A stretch of 64,000 bases of DNA from an uncultured Clostridia bacterium (GCA_947170435.1 CAMVTO010000002.1:1-64000); one strand, 5' to 3'; counted from the stretch's first letter, positions 20,277 to 29,442 are shown. Made by a program: numbers and translations. Notes: a model not told the origin generated them from the letters alone.

Positions 20277-21341
20277 TCACCTTTGCCGGCTGGTTCTGTT
20301 GATCCAGTCGGCAAAGTCTTCATACGGCAGCTCGCCGCGAAGACAGCGTCCGCGCTTCTCCGTCGCCTCGCGATTCCAGTCCGTGAAGGCGCTCTCCTCC
20401 ATATAGCCCAGCTCCACGCGCTTGTTCAATCGCTGATATGCCTGACGGTAGACCTTCCACGCGGGAACGGTCGCCGTCTTTTCTTTTTCCGCCCGGTACG
20501 CGCCGATCTGCTTGCAGGTCTTTTCCTCGCCGTCCGCAACGCGGTCGCAGTAGACCGCATCCGAGCGCCCGCGCGGGATGAACGGCTTGCCGCAGTTCTT
20601 GCAAAACTTGTAGCTCTTGCCTTCCGTCAGAAAATGCAGCATCTCAAAGCGCAGCATATCGTCTATCGTTTCCAGCACCGTAAGCTGCACAACTTCCGCG
20701 CTCCTGGCGTTTCGTGTACCAAGCTCGCTCGTAAACCGCGAGCCCCAGTGCTTGCGGAACGCCTCGTCCTCCTGTTCGAGACGGTAATAGCGTTCCAGCG
20801 GCGTGCGCCCGTCGTCCGCATTTTCCTCCCACATCACCTTCAGAACCTTCTCCGTCCGTGCGCGTTTGTCTTCATAGCAACGACTGAAAACGTCGATCAG
20901 GCCGGATTTCGTCGTTTCCGGCACATCGTCCGTGCGCTCGCCGGCGGCCTCCCTGATCCGCAGATTGTCCGCGCGGCTCGTCCCCCGGAACACGCGGGGG
21001 TCGATCTCGCCGTCCAGCAGAAACTCGATATAGCTGAGCAGAAAAAGGAAAACATAGGTATTCCGCTTGACGATCCCCTCCACATGCTGCACCAGCGCAT
21101 CCGCGATAAAGTCGTCGCTCTTTCCTCTCGCCTTTGCGATAGACCAGATCGTGAACAGCTCCGTCAGGCATCGGGAGAACAACTCGGCGTCGAGAAAGGC
21201 AAAGTTCACCAGATCCGCGCCGGTCACGCTTTCCAGCGCGAGGCTGTCGAAGAGCTTTCCCTCCATGCGAAAGCAAAACCAGCCCTTCTCGGTAAAGGCG
21301 TAGGCATACGGCTGCTTGAAGAAATCCTTTTGCTGTCCCAT
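20277..21341 (-). CDS. DUF6076-like protein with C-terminal zinc finger
   Basis: KFCKNCGKPFIPRGRSDAVYCDR zinc-binding segment; RBS ggaggcagaaag before ATG at 21341. Confidence 0.7.
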   Translation of the reverse strand: MGQQKDFFKQPYAYAFTEKGWFCFRMEGKLFDSLALESVTGADLVNFAFLDAELFSRCLTELFTIWSIAKARGKSDDFIADALVQHVEGIVKRNTYVFLFLLSYIEFLLDGEIDPRVFRGTSRADNLRIREAAGERTDDVPETTKSGLIDVFSRCYEDKRARTEKVLKVMWEENADDGRTPLERYYRLEQEDEAFRKHWGSRFTSELGTRNARSAEVVQLTVLETIDDMLRFEMLHFLTEGKSYKFCKNCGKPFIPRGRSDAVYCDRVADGEEKTCKQIGAYRAEKEKTATVPAWKVYRQAYQRLNKRVELGYMEESAFTDWNREATEKRGRCLRGELPYEDFADWINRTSRQR

Positions 21342-21772
21342 CTTTCTGCCTCCATATCGACAATCATTATCACGAAATATAATTTTATATATCGTCCATA
21401 CACAAAGAATCCCGTTCGGGATATGATTGTATTGCGACAATTAAGTTACAAAACTTCGTTGTCGATATTCTAGCACGGCTCACGGGCGCTTGTAAAGACC
21501 GCAGCGCAGCAAACAACTGAATGACCGCCGATACGTCAAAACCGTCACGACCCTCTAAACGGGAGGCGAGCGCCCGCATCCGCAGCGATGCCGGGACGGA
21601 CACAGCGCCGAGCAGGGTTGCCTGTCCGAGCGTATCGGGGAAGCGGCAAGCAAAACGCATAGGTATTTATCTATATAACTAGTTTTACCTGGCTGAGAAA
21701 CTATCTATGTAAGGTAGAGGAACACGCGCACGGTTTCCTTTCAGCCAGGTATTCAACGAGGAGGTGCACACG

Positions 21773-22081
21773 ATGGAGGATAAAGTTTATTCCTGCGCAG
21801 AGCTGCGCGAGATGCAGCTTGACACGAACGACTACCGTTTTCTGGACGAGCCCGGCAGTTTTTACGCCAGACTGGTTCTCAAGGCCGAGGGGCGGAACGG
21901 GATGCTCCGCGCGTTCTTCGACTTTGAGGACGGGCGAAAGATCATCACGCCCGTCTTCTGGTGGCAGCGCGGCAAGGGCCTTTGGAACATACCGCTCGGA
22001 AAGCGGCTGCTGCTCCGCTACGAGCCCAGCTCCAAGGGCGGCGTTTATCTGACGCGCGCGGAAGAGAACGGCGCTGATTGA
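21773..22081 (+). CDS. DUF5348-like small protein of mobilizable elements
   Basis: ORF with RBS gaggaggtgcacacg upstream of mob genes. Confidence 0.6.
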   Translation: MEDKVYSCAELREMQLDTNDYRFLDEPGSFYARLVLKAEGRNGMLRAFFDFEDGRKIITPVFWWQRGKGLWNIPLGKRLLLRYEPSSKGGVYLTRAEENGAD

Positions 22082-22084
22082 GTT

Positions 22085-22109
22085 GGTGCTGGTCAAATTG
22101 ACCAGCACC
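22085..22109. promoter_or_regulatory. Perfect 12-bp dyad (operator-like)
   Basis: ggtgctggtcaa-a-ttgaccagcacc. Confidence 0.6.
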
Positions 22110-22122
22110 TAAAAAGGTCAGG

Positions 22123-22350
22123 AGGACCCTCGTTCTGCCAAAGGAGGGCCCTCGTTTTATGAAAGTGGGCCCTCGTTTGACCGAAAGTGGGCCCACCATT
22201 CTGGCGAGAACGCCGAAAAAGGCGCAGGTGGGCCTACTTTTTGAAGAAGTGGGCCCACTTTTAGCCGAATGTGACCCCACTTTTTCGGCGGTATCGGTCC
22301 GGAAACCCGAAGAGGGGTCAGTTTTTGCGAATGTGACCCCACTTTTCCGG
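22123..22350 (+). repeat. Iteron-like array with GGGCCC/GACCCC cores at ~21-22 bp spacing
   Basis: cores at ~22127, 22149, 22170, 22192, 22233, 22254, 22276, 22338 with flanking ...ctttt/cgttt and gaaagt/gaatgt. Confidence 0.7.
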
Positions 22351-22591
22351 GGAAGGCACCGCCACGGTGCCTTTCTCCGGCTCCGCTCCCGCTGATGGCA
22401 CCGTGCCGGTGCCATCAGAAGGAAGAACGCTCAGAGCAATCCTACTGCACAGGAATCGCCCAGACCGACGCTATACGACCCATCCCTTACCCAGATACAG
22501 TCGTGTCTTAGGGGATAACGAGCATCGGAGCGCGACGGCGCTCCATTACCCAGGGGACACCCCTGAATACCCCGTTTTGAAGGAGGATCAA

Positions 22592-22894
22592 ATGAAAACC
22601 GACTATGTAAAAACCACCGTTCGACTTACCGGTACACAAGCGGACCGGCTGAAAAAGAGAGCGGCAAAAAGCGGCGTGTCCATGTCCGAGTATATCCGCA
22701 GCCTGCTGACGAAGAAGGCACTCGCGGTGGAGCCGCCCGACGAGCTTTGGGCGCTGCTGGATACGCTCTATAGCCTCCATGCCATGCTTCTGCGCGTCAA
22801 CAGGCCGGAGTTCACCGAAGCCGCGCACCGACTGGAGCAGAACATTGTAGACCTGCAAGCCGCATTTACCGCTCCTCGAAAGGCGGCGTCCTGA
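22592..22894 (+). CDS. MobC-like relaxosome / ribbon-helix-helix protein
   Basis: VRLTGTQADRLKKRAAKSGVSMSEYIRSLL; overlaps relaxase start. Confidence 0.85.
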   Translation: MKTDYVKTTVRLTGTQADRLKKRAAKSGVSMSEYIRSLLTKKALAVEPPDELWALLDTLYSLHAMLLRVNRPEFTEAAHRLEQNIVDLQAAFTAPRKAAS

Positions 22895-24246
22895 TGGCAA
22901 CCACGAGCCTGTGGCATATCGCCGGCAGTCTCAAGGACCTCGTGGACTATGTTGAGAACCCGGAAAAAACTATAGAGAAGTTTCCCGAGCTTGACGATCT
23001 CTGGAATGCCGCGCGATACGTCCAGAGACCGGAGGCCACGGCGCACGGGCAGTTCGTCACGGCGATCAACTGCCTGAAGGAGACCGCCATCGAGCAGATG
23101 ATCCTGACCAAGCAGCAGTATCACAAGGGCGACGGATATATCGCTTACCACGGGTATCAGAGCTTCAAGCCCGGAGAGGTCACGCCGGAGCAGTGCCATG
23201 AGATCGGCGTCCAGTTTGCCAAAGAGATGTGGGGCAATGATTTTCAGATCCTCGTCACCACACATCTTGACCGGGAGCACCTGCACAACCATTTCTGCTT
23301 TAATTCGGTCAGCTTTCGGGACGGACACAAGTACAACTACTCCAAGGGCGAGCAGGTTCGGCTGCGTGAAGTATCCGACCGCATCTGCCTGGAGCACGGT
23401 CTCAGCGTCATCAAAAATCCGCACAAGGCTCCGTCCCGAACCGTGTACTTCGACGAGCGGGACGGCAAGCCGACCCGATACAACGTTTACCGGGATGACC
23501 TCTGGGACGCCATCGACGGCAGCCGCAACGTGCGGATGGTGGAACGCTATCTGAACGCGCTCGGCTATATCACGGACTTTACGGGAGCACATTGGAAAAT
23601 GCGCCTTCCGCAGTATCGGCACTTCACCCGCCTGGATACGCTGGATGACCGGCTGACGCCTGAATTCATCCGGCAAAATTGCGGCTACCGAGCCCGATAC
23701 GGCAATGTACGCGCCGTGATTTCCTATCCGCCCGATGTGCCGGAAGAGTTGAGCCATGTCAAAGAGTATCAGCGGCGAACCTCGCACATTTATCGGCTGT
23801 ATCTTTACTGGTGCTATGAGCTGGGCATTCTTCCCAAAGGAACATCCTATCGACCCACCAGCCCGTTCATTAGGGAAGAACTGCGGAAGCTGGATATGTA
23901 TGACAGGGAGACCCGCTTCATGGCGCAAAACCACATCGAGACGCTGGACGAGTTGCAGGAGAAGATGACCGAAACCAAGAGCAGGATGGACGAGCTGATC
24001 GACCGGCGAACCCACATCACCTACGCCATGCGGCGCGCTTCGCCCGAACGGAAGAAACAGCTTCAGGACGAGAAAAAGGCGTTGACCGATCAGATCGCTC
24101 CGCTGCGGGAGCAGCTCCGCTTGATGCAGGACATTGAACAGCGCTCTCTGCACATTGACAAAACGCTTGATCGTGTGATCGAAAGCGAAGAAAAGGCGTA
24201 TCAAACGCCGACCAAATCACCCCAGGAAAGGAGTTGCGAACGATGA
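22894..24246 (+). CDS. Relaxase / mobilization nuclease (MobA, VirD2-like)
   Basis: YHGYQSFKPGEVTPEQCHEIGVQFAKEMWGNDFQILVTTHLDREHLHNHFCFNSVSF: histidine triad of the relaxase. Confidence 0.95.
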   Translation: MATTSLWHIAGSLKDLVDYVENPEKTIEKFPELDDLWNAARYVQRPEATAHGQFVTAINCLKETAIEQMILTKQQYHKGDGYIAYHGYQSFKPGEVTPEQCHEIGVQFAKEMWGNDFQILVTTHLDREHLHNHFCFNSVSFRDGHKYNYSKGEQVRLREVSDRICLEHGLSVIKNPHKAPSRTVYFDERDGKPTRYNVYRDDLWDAIDGSRNVRMVERYLNALGYITDFTGAHWKMRLPQYRHFTRLDTLDDRLTPEFIRQNCGYRARYGNVRAVISYPPDVPEELSHVKEYQRRTSHIYRLYLYWCYELGILPKGTSYRPTSPFIREELRKLDMYDRETRFMAQNHIETLDELQEKMTETKSRMDELIDRRTHITYAMRRASPERKKQLQDEKKALTDQIAPLREQLRLMQDIEQRSLHIDKTLDRVIESEEKAYQTPTKSPQERSCER

Positions 24247-24521
24247 AGAGCATGCAGGATTTTACTGTGTATTGCAATTACAACTACAAGAAGCGGGACC
24301 CTTATCCCGCAAGTGCGGCGAGCGGAAAGGCGGTTACGTCGTATGACGACCTTCCCGTGGCGCTGAACGCCAAACAGGTGGCCGCCGTGCTCGGCATCTC
24401 GCGCGCCGGAGCATACAACCTCATGCGCAGCGAGGGCTTCCCGACGCTGTTTATCGGAAAGCGGATGGTCGTGCCGAGAGACCGTCTGCTGGATTGGATG
24501 AACCGGCAGGTCAGCGCATAA
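24243..24521 (+). CDS. Helix-turn-helix / excisionase-like DNA-binding protein of E2
   Basis: LPVALNAKQVAAVLGISRAGAYNLMRSEGFPTLFIGKRMVVPRDRLLDWM. Confidence 0.88.
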   Translation: MKSMQDFTVYCNYNYKKRDPYPASAASGKAVTSYDDLPVALNAKQVAAVLGISRAGAYNLMRSEGFPTLFIGKRMVVPRDRLLDWMNRQVSA

Positions 24522-24694
24522 GGCAAGCCCGGAACGCAGAGGGTGCGCTTCCCCTCACGATGCGGGAAAGCGCGCCCTCATGCAAGCTCAAAAACATTCA
24601 AATAGTCTCTTGCTTTAATGTGTTGAAGTGATATAATCAGAGTGGAATCTGGATTGACAGGTGCAGATTCGACACTGAGGAAAGAGAGGAAAAA

Positions 24695-25864
24695 TTGGCT
24701 GCTAGAAAGACAGAACGAAAAGCAAACGGCACAGGAACCATCCGAAAACGCGCTGACGGCCGATGGGAAGGACGTTACACGGTCGGTTTCGATCCAAAGA
24801 CCGGAAAGCAGCGCCAGAAGTCGGTTTACGGCAGTACGCAGAAGGAAGTCCGCCAGAAGCTGAGCGCGGTTGCCTCGGAGATCGACGCGGGAACCTATGT
24901 GGAACCGCGAAAAGAAACGGTCGCGGAATGGCTTGACGTATGGCTTGAAACCTATGTCGCAGTCTCTGTGAAGCCGTACACCTATGATTCGTATATGCGG
25001 CACTGCAAAAACCACATCAAGCCGGCGCTCGGGCGAATCAAGCTCACGGAGCTGTCCTCCATTCAAATCCAACAGTTTTACAACAGTCTGCTGATGGAAA
25101 AGAAGTTGTCGCCCAAGACGGTCAAGAACATCAACGGCGTTCTGCACAGTGCGTTGGAGCAGGCAAGGAAGCTGCGGATGATCGCGCTGAACCCGACAGA
25201 GCTGTGCACCCTCCCGCGTGCTCCGCGCAAGAAGATCCAGCCGATGGAGCGAGAAGAGGTCGCGGAGTTCCTCAAGCGCATCGAGGGCAACCGCTATGAG
25301 CTGATCTATCGTGTGACGCTCTTTACGGGTATGCGCGAGGGCGAGGTGCTTGGACTGACCTGGGACTGCATCGACTATGAAAAGAACACGATTGCCATTA
25401 CGCAGCAGCTCCAGAAAACGAAGAAGGTCGGCGGCAAATATGCCCTCGTCCCCACGAAGAACAGCCGCAATCGTACCATTACCGTCGCTCCGAGCGTGAT
25501 GACGCTGCTCCGGGAGAGAAAGCGCCAGCAGCTGCAGGATCAGCTTATGGCGGGCGAAGCGTGGGATAACCCGTGGAACCTCGTGTTTACGCGCGAAGAC
25601 GGCAAGAATCTCTGCCACTTTACCGTTTACCGCTTTTTCAAGGACGTCGTCAGGGAAATGGGACTCGGCAATCAGCGTTTCCATGACCTTCGCCACGAAT
25701 TTGCGGTGGCGTCGCTCGAGAGCGGCGACGACATCAAGACGGTACAGGAGAACCTCGGACACGCGACCGCCAGCTTCACGCTCGACGTCTATGGCCATGT
25801 GTCGCAGCAAATGCGGAAGGAATCGGCGGCGCGGATGGAGGGCTTCATTCAAGCGGTTTCCTGA
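24695..25864 (+). CDS. Tyrosine site-specific integrase of E2 (TTG start)
   Basis: N-terminal arm-binding GTGTIRKRADGRWEGRYTVGFDPKTGKQ; catalytic TGMREGE...HDLRHEFA...LGHATASFTLDVYGH. Confidence 0.95.
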   Translation: MAARKTERKANGTGTIRKRADGRWEGRYTVGFDPKTGKQRQKSVYGSTQKEVRQKLSAVASEIDAGTYVEPRKETVAEWLDVWLETYVAVSVKPYTYDSYMRHCKNHIKPALGRIKLTELSSIQIQQFYNSLLMEKKLSPKTVKNINGVLHSALEQARKLRMIALNPTELCTLPRAPRKKIQPMEREEVAEFLKRIEGNRYELIYRVTLFTGMREGEVLGLTWDCIDYEKNTIAITQQLQKTKKVGGKYALVPTKNSRNRTITVAPSVMTLLRERKRQQLQDQLMAGEAWDNPWNLVFTREDGKNLCHFTVYRFFKDVVREMGLGNQRFHDLRHEFAVASLESGDDIKTVQENLGHATASFTLDVYGHVSQQMRKESAARMEGFIQAVS

Positions 25865-25918
25865 AAGTGCCGAAAAAGTTGCATTTTTACACTCCTGCGT
25901 TTTGCCTCAAAACTCCAA

Positions 25919-26008
25919 TAAGGGTCAAAATAAGGGTCAAAGGCATGCAAAAACGCCCGAAACCCTCTGGTTTCGGGCGTTTTGCTGGCGCAGTGGGAGG
26001 GATTCGAA
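25919..26008 (-). repeat. E2 right end / E1 left junction: arm-type repeats, terminator hairpin and tRNA-Ser 3' att repeat
   Basis: taagggtcaaaataagggtcaaa 25919-25941; hairpin aaaacgcccgaaacc-ctct-ggtttcgggcgtttt 25950-25983; ctggcgcagtgggagggattcgaa 25985-26008. Confidence 0.9.
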
Positions 26009-26193
26009 TTGCGTTGAGCCCGTCTCTCCGTGTGCCATAGCTTGCCAAAATATATCATCTCGTTTAATAATTGCAATTAAATTTACCATATTGTGTTGAG
26101 ACATTTTATGCCATACCGAGCTGGTAAGGGAAAAAATAAGGGAAAACTTTTATGCGCCGCACAGCAGGAATCGCTCATGTGTAACCCTACCGG

Positions 26194-26544
26194 CTATGTT
26201 TCCGGCTTAAAGGCCAACCTTCTCAACGATGCTTTCAGCGCAACGACCATATCAGCGATCAGCTTCAACTCCTGTTGGGAGCAGTCGGCAAGTTGATCGT
26301 TGAGCCAAGTTTCGTAAATCGGTCGAGCCTGACCGACTTCAATGCAGAGCAATTCGTCAGCGGAGCAGTTCAACGCATTCACAATGTCAAGAAAGGTCTG
26401 GAGACTCGGTATGCCGTTGCCGGTCTCCACATGGCTGATGTGGGTCACGCCTACGCCTGCCGCCTCTGCAAGCTGAGCCTGTGTCATGCCCTTTTCCATG
26501 CGTACGGCGCGTATCCGCCTACCAATATCCGTATAGTCGACCAA
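26194..26544 (-). CDS. XRE-family helix-turn-helix regulator of E1
   Basis: IGRRIRAVRMEKGMTQAQLAEAAGVGVTHISHVETGNGIPSLQTFLDI. Confidence 0.9.
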   Translation of the reverse strand: MVDYTDIGRRIRAVRMEKGMTQAQLAEAAGVGVTHISHVETGNGIPSLQTFLDIVNALNCSADELLCIEVGQARPIYETWLNDQLADCSQQELKLIADMVVALKASLRRLAFKPET

Positions 26545-26755
26545 AATGATGCCCCCTCACCAAATTGATACTTGAATTATAAGTGCAATTTGGCTATAAT
26601 GAAACGGCGGGAAAGTGCATCAGACTTTTTAGGCATACTTCTGACTGAATCTTTGCCTGCGCGATGGTTGCTGAGGATTGATGACTGGCGCAAGACTGGA
26701 TAACAGCTTGACGAACAGCGTACAATAACGCCATTATCCGAACAGGAGGTATGGC

Positions 26756-27592
26756 ATGACGATAACAACCGAACAACTGACCACCTATCGCGCCCACCTG
26801 CGCGCCGAGGAACGCGGCGCCGCGACCGTCGCGAAGTACCTGCACGACGCGACGGCGTTCGCCGCATGGCTGCATGGCGCGGAACTGACGAAAGAACGCG
26901 CCGCAGAGTGGAAGCATGAGCTGCTGCGACGCGGACAAGCCCCAGCCTCCGTCAACGCCGCGCTGGCGGCGCTCAACGGGCTGTTCCGCTTTCTCGGACG
27001 GGAGGACTGCCGCGTCAAGTTTTTGAAGGTGCAGCGGCGTGCGTTTCGGGACGAATCAAAAGAACTGACGCAGGGCGAATATAACGCGCTGGTCGAAACG
27101 GCGAGGGCAAGGGGCAAGACGCGGCTTGCGCTGCTCATTGAGACCATCGGCGGCACGGGCGTCCGCGTCAGCGAAGTCGCGTTTATCACGGTCGAGGCGG
27201 CGCAGCGCGGCCGCGCGGAAATCGCGCTCAAGGGCAAAATTCGGACGATACTCCTGCCCGCCAAGCTCCGCCGCAAGCTGCTCAAGTACGCCAAGGCGCA
27301 AGGCATCACAAGCGGCGCGATCTTCCGCACCGCCACCGGCAAGCCGCTCTCACGCCGCCAGATTTGGGGCGAGATGAAAGCCATCTGCAAAGCCGCGGGC
27401 GTCGAGCCGAGCAAGGTGTTCCCACACAACCTGCGACACCTGTTCGCGGTCGCGTTCTACAAGGTGAGCCGCGATCTCGTGAAGCTGGCGGACGTGCTGG
27501 GGCACAGCAGCATCGAAACCACCCGTATTTACCTGATGACGACAGAAAAAGAACACCAACGGCAGCTTGACCGGCTGCGGCTGGTGTCGTAG
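26756..27592 (+). CDS. Tyrosine recombinase (candidate promoter invertase, cassette 1)
   Basis: XerC/D-like: GGTGVRVSEV, HNLRHLFA, LGHSSIETTRIY; ends 5 bp before inverted repeat. Confidence 0.93.
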   Translation: MTITTEQLTTYRAHLRAEERGAATVAKYLHDATAFAAWLHGAELTKERAAEWKHELLRRGQAPASVNAALAALNGLFRFLGREDCRVKFLKVQRRAFRDESKELTQGEYNALVETARARGKTRLALLIETIGGTGVRVSEVAFITVEAAQRGRAEIALKGKIRTILLPAKLRRKLLKYAKAQGITSGAIFRTATGKPLSRRQIWGEMKAICKAAGVEPSKVFPHNLRHLFAVAFYKVSRDLVKLADVLGHSSIETTRIYLMTTEKEHQRQLDRLRLVS

Positions 27593-27597
27593 GAACG

Positions 27598-27853
27598 GAA
27601 TTCGTATTCCGATGATTGTTTCAGATGGTCACATAGAGACAATACTACCGATACATACTTTCTTATACCATATAATCCCGGTTGATGCAACATATTTTTT
27701 GAATTTGAGTACAAAAAACTGAGCCTCGCAGTTGGAATGCTGCTAAGGCTTGACTGAACACACCCTTTTGTTCCTGTCTCAGGAGCAAGAGGGCGCTTTT
27801 TTATGTTTTAAGGGGCTCCTCGGTGACCTGCGCTGTAATCGGAATACGAATTC
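27598..27853. promoter_or_regulatory. Candidate invertible promoter segment, cassette 1 (apparently OFF)
   Basis: gaattcgtattccgat 27598-27613 / atcggaatacgaattc 27838-27853 (16-bp IR); minus-strand promoter TTGCAT-17-TATAAG (27690-27662); plus-strand terminator ~27760-27806. Confidence 0.8.
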
Positions 27854-27875
27854 TGATTACAAGGGAGGCATGGCG

Positions 27876-28079
27876 ATGAACCTGCAATTCAAGCTTGCGA
27901 GCGCGGAGCGCATGGAGCGCTGCGTGCTGTGCGGCCGCATGACCGACGTGCCCGTCAGCCGTCCGGTGACGGAGCGGACGCATTACGTCGACGGCGCGGG
28001 AGAGCTCTGCCCCGCGTGCTTCGCGGAGGTCTACGGCGTGAGCGAGCTGCGGTGGATCACGGAGCCGGCGGCGCTATGA
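27876..28079 (+). CDS. Small zinc-ribbon-like protein
   Basis: CVLCGRM...CPACFAE Cys pairs; overlaps next gene. Confidence 0.6.
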   Translation: MNLQFKLASAERMERCVLCGRMTDVPVSRPVTERTHYVDGAGELCPACFAEVYGVSELRWITEPAAL

Positions 28080-28570
28080 GAACACCGCACAGCACCAAAC
28101 GCCTCGACCTCACCGGACAGCGCTTCGGCCTGCTGACGGTCGTCAGGCGCGTCGAGAGCATCGGCAATCGCACCGCGTGGCTGTGCCGCTGCGACTGCGG
28201 CAATGAGCGCGTGGTCAAGACCATCCACCTGCGCGAGGGCAAGGTGAAAAGCTGCGGCTGCGTGAAAGCCTTGCACAGTGAGAGCGCACTGGGCCTGCAC
28301 TACATCGACGGCACCTGCGTCGAGATGCTGCGGGCGAACACCAAGCGGAGCAACAACAAAAGCGGCGTGGTCGGCGTAATGTGGCGCGCAAGTTGCCACA
28401 AGTGGCAGGCAAGCATCATGTTCAAGGGCACGCGCCACAATCTCGGTGTGTACGACCTCTTTGACGACGCGGTCGCGGCGCGCCGGGAGGCAGAGGCGCT
28501 CTATTACGATTCGTTCCTCGCGGACTATGACGCACAGCAGGCCGCCGAAACGCAGGGAGCGCCGGCGTGA
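28076..28570 (+). CDS. AP2-domain-type DNA-binding protein with N-terminal zinc-ribbon module (cassette 1, copy 1)
   Basis: LDLTGQRFGLLTV...CRCDCGNE...KSCGC plus NNKSGVVGVMWRASCHKWQASIMFKGTRHNLGVYDLFDDAVAARREAE. Confidence 0.8.
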   Translation: MRTPHSTKRLDLTGQRFGLLTVVRRVESIGNRTAWLCRCDCGNERVVKTIHLREGKVKSCGCVKALHSESALGLHYIDGTCVEMLRANTKRSNNKSGVVGVMWRASCHKWQASIMFKGTRHNLGVYDLFDDAVAARREAEALYYDSFLADYDAQQAAETQGAPA

Positions 28571-29256
28571 TGAAACGGACATACACCACCAGGCGCCTCG
28601 ACCTGACCGGACAGCGATTCGGCAAGCTCACCGTCCTCTCCCGCGCCGAGAACATCGGGCGAGATACCGCGTGGCACTGCCGCTGCGACTGCGGAAACGA
28701 GCTCACCGTCCGCACCTGTTACCTCCGCAAGGGCGAGAAGCGCGACTGCGGCTGCGATACACCGGTTCCGCTGCTGGCGGGCACCCGCCAATACGACCTC
28801 ACAGGCCAACGCTTCGGAAAGCTGACGGCGCTAAAGCCCATAGGCGCGCCGGACGGCAAAAACTACCGCTGGCTGTGCCGTTGTGATTGCGGCAGTGAGG
28901 TGACGGCGCAAATCGGAAACCTGCGGAACGGCAAGACGACCAGCTGCGGCTGCGACCGGGTGCCGCTTGCCAAATATCTGCACTACGTCGACGGCACGAG
29001 CGTCGATCTGCTCCGCAGCCAGACGGTCCACTCCAACAACTCCAGCGGTGTGAGCGGTGTGTACTGGGTAAAACGGCAGCAGCGCTGGGCGGCTTCGATC
29101 GGCTTCAAGGGCGAGCGTTACCATCTCGGCTTGTTTGACCGCTTTGCCGACGCCGTCGCGGCGCGCAAGGAGGCGGAGCAGAAGTATTTCGGCGCGTTCC
29201 TTGCGGACTATGACGCCAAACAGGCTATGACCGAACCGGCGGGAGCCGGGTCGTGA
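28570..29256 (+). CDS. AP2-domain-type protein with duplicated N-terminal zinc-ribbon module (cassette 1, copy 2)
   Basis: Two copies of DLTGQRFGKLT...CRCDCG...CGC then SSGVSGVYWVKRQQRWAASIGFKGERYHLG. Confidence 0.8.
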   Translation: MKRTYTTRRLDLTGQRFGKLTVLSRAENIGRDTAWHCRCDCGNELTVRTCYLRKGEKRDCGCDTPVPLLAGTRQYDLTGQRFGKLTALKPIGAPDGKNYRWLCRCDCGSEVTAQIGNLRNGKTTSCGCDRVPLAKYLHYVDGTSVDLLRSQTVHSNNSSGVSGVYWVKRQQRWAASIGFKGERYHLGLFDRFADAVAARKEAEQKYFGAFLADYDAKQAMTEPAGAGS

Positions 29257-29274
29257 CCATAGAATTTGAATCGA

Positions 29275-29440
29275 AAGGATGTGATACTCAGGCAAAAGCG
29301 TGGCAGGATTGCGGGGCGCACCCGCTTGTCGCCGGGTTTGGTTGCGCAGACCGGCGACGGCGGGAGGATGCGCCGGAGTTTCATCGGGGGACTACGTAGA
29401 CTGATGATGCACGCCGTTCGCGCGCGAGATACTTTATTGT
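29275..29440 (+). ncRNA. Conserved structured leader element of unknown class (cassette 1)
   Basis: Near-identical block in cassette 2 with a compensatory change in hairpin gtcgccgg-gtttggttgcgcaga-ccggcgac. Confidence 0.55.
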
Positions 29441-29442
29441 AC

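Noticed and set aside
22123-22350. Array considered as CRISPR
   Set aside because: Repeat period ~22 bp with no spacer-sized unique segments and no cas genes in the window
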